Assembly: GCF_030412965.1 (NCBI RefSeq)
Contig: NZ_JAUHJQ010000001.1
Coordinates: 124,001 to 188,000, forward strand
Length of the DNA stretch: 64,000 nt
Reading direction: 5' to 3'
DNA from: Nocardioides oceani
GTDB taxonomy: Bacteria > Actinomycetota > Actinomycetes > Propionibacteriales > Nocardioidaceae
Shown here: positions 59,673 to 64,000 of the stretch, piece after piece
Position numbering within the stretch: the stretch's first letter is position 1
How the letters are laid out: the number at the start of each line of letters is the position of its first letter
Made by a program: the position numbers and the translations under genes
The notes under the pieces: model-generated
The model's input: the letters and a program-made list of their open reading frames with translations, nothing else
What the model was told of the DNA's origin: nothing
The model's database searches: none

Positions 59673-60818
59673 ATGGACTTCACCTACGACGAGGAGCAGC
59701 AGGCGCTGCGCGAGGCCGTCCGCGGCCTGGTCGGCAAGGCCTACTCCGACTACGAGCAGCGGCGGCAGACGGTCGCCGCCGACCCCGGCTTCGACGAGGC
59801 GCAGTGGGGCCGGATGGCGGAGATGGGCCTGCTCGGCCTGCCGTTCAGCGAGGACGACGGCGGCGTGGGCGCCGGCCCGGTCGAGATCTCGATCGTGGCC
59901 GAGGAGCTCGGTCGCGTCGTCGCCCCCGAGCCGTACCTCACCTCCGTGGTCTGGGCCGGCGGCCTGGTCAGCGCGGTCGGGACCGCCGAGCAGCGGGCCG
60001 AGGTGCTCGGCGCGCTGAGCGCCGGCGAGAGCGTCCTGGCCCCGGCGCTGGCCGAGCCCGGCCGCCGCTGGACCAACGACGCCACGGCCGTCACCGCCTC
60101 GGTGGACAGCGACGCCTGGACGCTCACCGGCACCAAGGAGCCGGTGCCGCAGGGCGCCCGCGCCGACGTGCTGGTGGTCAGCGCGATGCTGCCCGAGGGC
60201 GGCACCGGGCTGTTCCTGGTGGCCGGCGACGCCGAGGGCCTGACCCGCACCGGGTACGCCACGCACGACGGCGGCCGCGCGGCGAAGGTGACCTTCGACG
60301 GCACCGCGGCCACGCCGCTCGGCGAGCCGGGCGCGGACGTCGCCGCCTCCATCGCCACCGTCACCGACCTGACCCGGATCATGGCGTGCAACGAGGCCGT
60401 CGGCGCGATGGAGACCGCGCTGCGCACCACCTCGGCGTACCTCACCTCGCGCAAGCAGTTCGGCGTCACGCTCAACACCTTCCAGGCGCTGACGTTCCGC
60501 GCGGCGGACATGTACATCTCGCTGGAGCTGGCCAAGTCGCTCGCCGTGTGGGCGACGATGGTCGTCGGGTCGGGGTCGCCGGCGGAGATCGCCGAGGCCT
60601 CGCAGCGCGCGTCGCTGCAGGTCGCCAGGGCCGGGCGGCACATCGGCCAGGAGGCGATCCAGCTCCACGGCGGCATCGGCATGACCGCGGAGTACTCCAT
60701 CGGTGCCTACACCAGCCGGCTCACCGCCCTCGACCACCTCCTCGGCGACGCGACGTTCCACCTGCGCTCACTCGCCGCGGCCGTGGGCGACCACGCGGAA
60801 GTCGACCCGCTGCCCTGA
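59673..60818 (+). CDS. acyl-CoA dehydrogenase, second subunit
   Basis: 381 residues. DFTYDEEQQALREAVRGLVG start, then FSEDDGGVGAGPVEISIVAE, SRKQFGVTLNTFQALTFRAA and QLHGGIGMTAEYSIGAYTSR. The middle-domain EPDAGSD motif is replaced (LAEPGRRWTNDATAV), which is common in the partner subunits of heteromeric dehydrogenases. It begins 23 nt after the first subunit on the same strand. RBS GGGAAGGGACTTCACC. Confidence 0.87.
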   Translation: MDFTYDEEQQALREAVRGLVGKAYSDYEQRRQTVAADPGFDEAQWGRMAEMGLLGLPFSEDDGGVGAGPVEISIVAEELGRVVAPEPYLTSVVWAGGLVSAVGTAEQRAEVLGALSAGESVLAPALAEPGRRWTNDATAVTASVDSDAWTLTGTKEPVPQGARADVLVVSAMLPEGGTGLFLVAGDAEGLTRTGYATHDGGRAAKVTFDGTAATPLGEPGADVAASIATVTDLTRIMACNEAVGAMETALRTTSAYLTSRKQFGVTLNTFQALTFRAADMYISLELAKSLAVWATMVVGSGSPAEIAEASQRASLQVARAGRHIGQEAIQLHGGIGMTAEYSIGAYTSRLTALDHLLGDATFHLRSLAAAVGDHAEVDPLP

Positions 60819-60853
60819 GCACCATCGGCGCCCCGGCCCGGCCCGCCCCTCGG

Positions 60854-61600
60854 GTGGTCCGGGCCGGCTTCGCGCCGGTCAAGGGCACCCGGCACCAGGC
60901 GTACGACGCCGTCACGCTGTCCCCGCGCGGGCCGGTGGGCGACCGCGCCTGGTGCCTCGTCGACGTCGAGCAGCGGCGGGTGCTGCGCACTGTCCAGCAC
61001 CCGTCGCTCGTCGCCGTCTCGGCCGTCCCCTCCCCCGACGGGCTCGCGATCTCGCTGCCCTCCGGCGCCGTCGCGTCCGGGCCCGTGCTGCCCAGGGGCG
61101 AGTCGCTGACCTGCGACTACTGGGGCCGGCCGGTCGCGCTCGACCTGCTGGACGGCCCGCACTCCGCGCTGCTCTCGTCCCACCTCGGGAAGCCGGTCCG
61201 CCTCGCGGCCGCACCTCCCGGCGGGGTCGTGTACGCCGGCGCCGTCACGCTCGTCGCGACCGGCACGCTCCGCGAGCTCGCGTCGCGGACGGGCCTCCCG
61301 ATGGCCGACCTCGCCGCGCGGTTCCGGCCGACCTTCGTGGTCGACGCCGACGAGCCGCACGCCGAGGACTCCTGGGTCGGCGACGAGGTCGACCTCGGGC
61401 CGGCCCGCGTGCGGATCACCTCCCGCGTGCCACGCTGCGCCGTCGTCGACCTCGACCCGGTGACCGGCAAGCGAGGTAGCCGCGTGCTCGCCGCGCTGGC
61501 GGCGTACCGCCCTCGTGACGTCGGCACCGGCGACCTGCTCCTCGGCGTCGACGCCGAGGTCGTCGTGCCCGGCACGGTGGCGGTCGACCGCACGGCGTAG
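60854..61600 (+). CDS. MOSC-domain protein
   Basis: About 248 residues. MOSC-N like start VVRAGFAPVKGTRHQAYDAV and MOSC domain with the conserved Cys in SRVPRCAVVDLDPVTGKRGS. MOSC proteins carry sulfur on a Cys for molybdenum cofactor or related metal-sulfur delivery. The start is uncertain; GTG at 60854 is most consistent with family length. It follows the dehydrogenase pair by 35 nt. Confidence 0.82.
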   Translation: MVRAGFAPVKGTRHQAYDAVTLSPRGPVGDRAWCLVDVEQRRVLRTVQHPSLVAVSAVPSPDGLAISLPSGAVASGPVLPRGESLTCDYWGRPVALDLLDGPHSALLSSHLGKPVRLAAAPPGGVVYAGAVTLVATGTLRELASRTGLPMADLAARFRPTFVVDADEPHAEDSWVGDEVDLGPARVRITSRVPRCAVVDLDPVTGKRGSRVLAALAAYRPRDVGTGDLLLGVDAEVVVPGTVAVDRTA

Positions 61601-61640
61601 CCACGGACCCGTGCGAGCCACCGACCTCACGCTCGTGGAT

Positions 61641-61661
61641 CGGTGCCGTCAGGTGGCACCG
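61641..61661. terminator. hairpin between convergent MOSC and desaturase genes
   Basis: CGGTGCC and GGCACCG, perfect 7-nt arms with a 7-nt loop, placed between the converging genes. No T-run. Confidence 0.5.
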
Positions 61662-61689
61662 GTCCGCGACCGTTGACCCGCCGGTCCGG

Positions 61690-62928
61690 TCAGGCGGGCA
61701 GCGCGGCCGGCTCGGGGCGGGCGAGCTTGCGGAGCTGGCGGCCCAGGTTGTGGCGGTTGGTCTCGGCCAGCCAGCCGTTGGGCAGCGAGAGCCGGACGAC
61801 CTTGTGCCAGGCGCTGGCGACCTGCTGGGGCAGCGGGCGGGCGTTGTAGCTGAGGCCGTACCGCTCGAAGACGGCGCGCATCCGGGGGGCGATCTCGCCG
61901 TACCGCCGGCTGGGCAGGTCCGGGAAGCAGTGGTGCTCGATCTGGTGGGACAGGTTGCCGGTCATCAGGTGCATGAACTTCGAGCCGGAGATGTTGGCCG
62001 AGCCGAGCATCTGGCGCAGGTACCACTGCGCGCGGGTCTCGTTCTCGTCCAGCTCGGCCTCCTCGAAGGTCTCGACGCCCTCGGGGAAGTGGCCGCACAT
62101 GATGACCGAGTGGCTCCAGATGTTGCGGCCGAGGACCGCGACGGCGTTGGCGGCGAGCGTCGCCTTCCAGCCCTTGCCGCTGAGGACCGGGTGCACCACG
62201 AAGTCCTTGGTGACCTGCTTGCGCACCTTGTGCAGGGCGGCGACGACCTCGGCCCGCTTCTCCGGCGGCATCTTCTTCTTCGCGCGCAGGTGCTCGCCGA
62301 AGTCGAGGTCGTACATCGCGATGCCGTACTCGAAGATGCAGGCGGTCACGAAGTTCCACGCGGGCTGGATCAGGTGCCGCGGGCGCCACTGCTGCGCCTC
62401 GTCGACGCGGAGGATGCCGTACCCGAGGTCGTTGTCGCGGCCGAGAATGTTTGTGTATCGGTGGTGGACCTCGTTGTGCGCCCGCTTCCACTGCGCGGCC
62501 GGCGAGGCGTGGTCCCAGTCCCACGTCGAGGAGTGGATCTTCGGGTCGCGCATCCAGTCCCACTGGCCGTGCAGGACGTTGTGGCCGATCTCCATGTTGT
62601 CCAGCGCCTTGGCGGTGGTCAGGCCCACCGTCCCGATGACCCACGCCAGCTTGTTGCGGCCGGCCGCGAGCAGCACGACCCGGCTGCCGAGCTCGAGGGC
62701 GCGCTGGGCGCGGATCACGCGACGGATGTACGCCGCGTCGACCTCGCCGCGGTCGTCGAGGACCTCCTGGCGGATCGCGTCGAGCTCCCGGCCGATCTCC
62801 TCGACCTGGGCCGCGGTGAGCCCGCCGGGGTACACCTTCTCGACCGTGCCACCCGCCGTCGTCTCCGGCTCCGCGGCCGAGGGCGTGGCCGGAGGAGCGG
62901 TCGTGAGGTCGTCCCGAGTCAGGGTCAT
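61690..62928 (-). CDS. membrane fatty-acid desaturase (DesA3-like)
   Basis: 412 residues. His boxes of the acyl-lipid/acyl-CoA desaturases: GHNVLHGQWDW (HxxxH), HNEVHHRYTN (HxxHH) and HQIEHHCFPDLPS (HxxHH). It introduces a double bond with a di-iron centre in the membrane; delta-9 acyl-CoA activity (DesA3 type) is likely, but the redox partner gene is not in the window. ATG at 62926-62928. A CACCGT box precedes it by 6 nt and is only a variant of the usual -10. Confidence 0.9.
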   Translation of the reverse strand: MTLTRDDLTTAPPATPSAAEPETTAGGTVEKVYPGGLTAAQVEEIGRELDAIRQEVLDDRGEVDAAYIRRVIRAQRALELGSRVVLLAAGRNKLAWVIGTVGLTTAKALDNMEIGHNVLHGQWDWMRDPKIHSSTWDWDHASPAAQWKRAHNEVHHRYTNILGRDNDLGYGILRVDEAQQWRPRHLIQPAWNFVTACIFEYGIAMYDLDFGEHLRAKKKMPPEKRAEVVAALHKVRKQVTKDFVVHPVLSGKGWKATLAANAVAVLGRNIWSHSVIMCGHFPEGVETFEEAELDENETRAQWYLRQMLGSANISGSKFMHLMTGNLSHQIEHHCFPDLPSRRYGEIAPRMRAVFERYGLSYNARPLPQQVASAWHKVVRLSLPNGWLAETNRHNLGRQLRKLARPEPAALPA

Positions 62929-63020
62929 GCCCCAACGGTGCCCGATCCCTGGGCACACCAGCGCCACGGGGTCGACATTTGACCCTCGTCGAGTGGTGGC
63001 GCGCACCCCTCGCGGGCAGG

Positions 63021-64000
63021 TCAGCCCGGGTGGCGGACGGGGCCTTCGCGCTCGAGGCGCTCGCGCTGCGGGACGACGGTGTACTTCGGGTCCTTCGCCG
63101 AGGCCTGGCCGGCCTCGAACACCCCGAACCGGGTGCAGGCCGAGCCCGCCATCAACGCGGCCCCCGAGAGCACCGACAGCGCGCGGCTGCGGCCGGCGAG
63201 GAGCGAACCCGCGGCACCGGCCACGGTCAGCGCCTTCGCGGCCCGCATCAGCCGGCCGGCCTGCCCCTGGTGCAGCGGCTCGGCGGTGATGCCCATCGTC
63301 TGCTCCATGCGGTGCTCCATCACCAGCTCGAACGCCGCGCCCGCGACGGCCAGCCGCCGGGCCGGGCCGGCCTCGGAGGTCGGAGCGGTGATCATCGCCA
63401 TCCCCGAGGAGGCGGCCGCGGCCGAGCCGACGAAGACGAACGGCAGCTCGCGGTAGGCGGAGTGCCACGACGGGGTGGCGGTGTCGGAGAGCAGGACGGC
63501 GGTGTACGACGCGACCGCCGGCGCGACCACGGCGGCGAGCACGCCGGCCGGCCGGTCGACGTACGGCAGCAGCGCCAGCGGACGGCGCAGCGGACCGCGC
63601 GTGCGCCAGCGGGGCGGCAGCATCCGGGCGGCCTCGGCGGCGGTCGCGGCGCCCGCGAACGCGCCGTACGCGGAGAGGATCCAGGTGCCCATGGACATCG
63701 GCGAGGTCGGCTTGGCGACCCGCAGCATGTTGTAGAACCGGCTCGGCGTGCCGAGGTCGTGCACCAGCGCGACCATCGAGAACCCGAGCGCACCGATCGA
63801 GACCAGCCGGCCCGACCGCCGCATCGTCGGGCGGCCGGTGAGGTCGGCGCCCGCCGCGAGGATCGAGGAGCCGGCGGCGAGACCACCGGCGAAGAGGTAC
63901 GCCGGGATGTCGGCCTCCCACGGCGACGGCTTGACGATCGGGCGGCCGTAGTAGGAGGTGAACTCCGCCTCCGGGACCATCGACCGGTCGCCGCGGCCCC
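63021..64000 (-). CDS. nrfD: NrfD/PsrC-family membrane protein (start beyond right edge possible)
   Basis: At least 319 residues with eight or so hydrophobic helices: IPAYLFAGGLAAGSSILAAG near the N-terminus, SMVALVHDLGTPSRFYNMLR, PSWHSAYRELPFVFVGSAAA. It matches NrfD-type quinone-interacting subunits of polysulfide reductase-like or formate dehydrogenase-like complexes. The ATG at 63978-63980 has no good ribosome binding site, and the frame stays open to the edge (GRGDRS before the Met), so the true start may be outside. Partner subunits would lie to the right. Confidence 0.85.
   Translation of the reverse strand, partial: GRGDRSMVPEAEFTSYYGRPIVKPSPWEADIPAYLFAGGLAAGSSILAAGADLTGRPTMRRSGRLVSIGALGFSMVALVHDLGTPSRFYNMLRVAKPTSPMSMGTWILSAYGAFAGAATAAEAARMLPPRWRTRGPLRRPLALLPYVDRPAGVLAAVVAPAVASYTAVLLSDTATPSWHSAYRELPFVFVGSAAAASSGMAMITAPTSEAGPARRLAVAGAAFELVMEHRMEQTMGITAEPLHQGQAGRLMRAAKALTVAGAAGSLLAGRSRALSVLSGAALMAGSACTRFGVFEAGQASAKDPKYTVVPQRERLEREGPVRHPG

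Noticed and set aside
1..64000. tRNA, rRNA, riboswitch or CRISPR
   Set aside because: I looked for cloverleaf-like GTTCGA T-loops with acceptor stems, conserved rRNA blocks and riboswitch cores, and saw none that held up.

Overview
This window is chromosomal DNA of a very GC-rich actinobacterium. The best guess is a Nocardioides-like member of the Propionibacteriales. This is an inference from family content (DUF3000 next to RNase D, DUF3618 with an actinobacterial holin-like protein, the glgC/glgM pair, a WS/DGAT acyltransferase, heteromeric acyl-CoA dehydrogenases, a KstR-type operator), from strong G/C third-codon bias and from frequent GTG starts. About 65 genes are packed tightly, many with 4-nt ATGA or GTGA overlaps. 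I see no rRNA, tRNA, CRISPR array, insertion sequence or prophage. No stretch above 300 bases lacks a gene; the longest gap is the 298-base sfnB/LysR spacer.

Layout. 1-4248: organosulfur scavenging (FMN reductase, SsuD monooxygenase, SfnB-like dehydrogenase, divergent LysR regulator), with the operon continuing off the left edge. 4245-11990: DUF4349 lipoprotein, hemE, DUF3000, RNase D, an orphan ABC solute-binding lipoprotein, another lipoprotein, a PemK-like protein and an unknown protein. 12001-19577: HrpA helicase, a ketosteroid-dehydrogenase-like flavoprotein behind a KstR-like palindrome, a His-rich membrane protein and a membrane glycosyltransferase. 19692-21791: a four-gene envelope/stress-type cluster ending in a 46-residue acidic peptide, followed by long hairpins. 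21906-31207: FAD oxidoreductase and SDR, a two-component system, ornithine aminotransferase, and a TetR-controlled Baeyer-Villiger monooxygenase/SDR pair. 31235-38805: ThrE-type exporter, DUF402 protein, GCS2 ligase, a frameshifted DNA polymerase IV, FUSC protein and WS/DGAT. 38809-44917: a solitary DNA methyltransferase, three exported proteins (metalloprotease, S15-like hydrolase, NAGPA-domain protein), a lipoprotein and a mismatch glycosylase. 44922-48719: divergent glgC/glgM and two small proteins. 48641-52877: an operon with two related unknown proteins around a DksA-type zinc finger and a phosphoesterase, then gluconate kinase and permease. 52883-64000: hydrolase, DUF6629, DUF2237, RlmC methyltransferase, rhodanese, aldo/keto reductase, VOC protein, paired acyl-CoA dehydrogenases, MOSC protein, fatty-acid desaturase and an NrfD-type membrane protein cut by the right edge.

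The most striking recurring signal is regulatory. At least fifteen genes have a TANNNT-like -10 hexamer placed 5-8 nt before the start codon and no Shine-Dalgarno sequence, so they look leaderless. Two divergent gene pairs are separated by only 23 and 36 bp, with -10 boxes overlapping or nearly touching. Other points for follow-up are a -1 frameshift in a G-rich run of the polymerase IV gene, a 70-nt near-perfect palindrome that includes the stop codon of the TetR gene, and the paired paralogues in the DksA operon. I did not find an obvious wholly new system. The 19692-21791 cluster and the 48641-50881 operon are the least explained multi-gene units.
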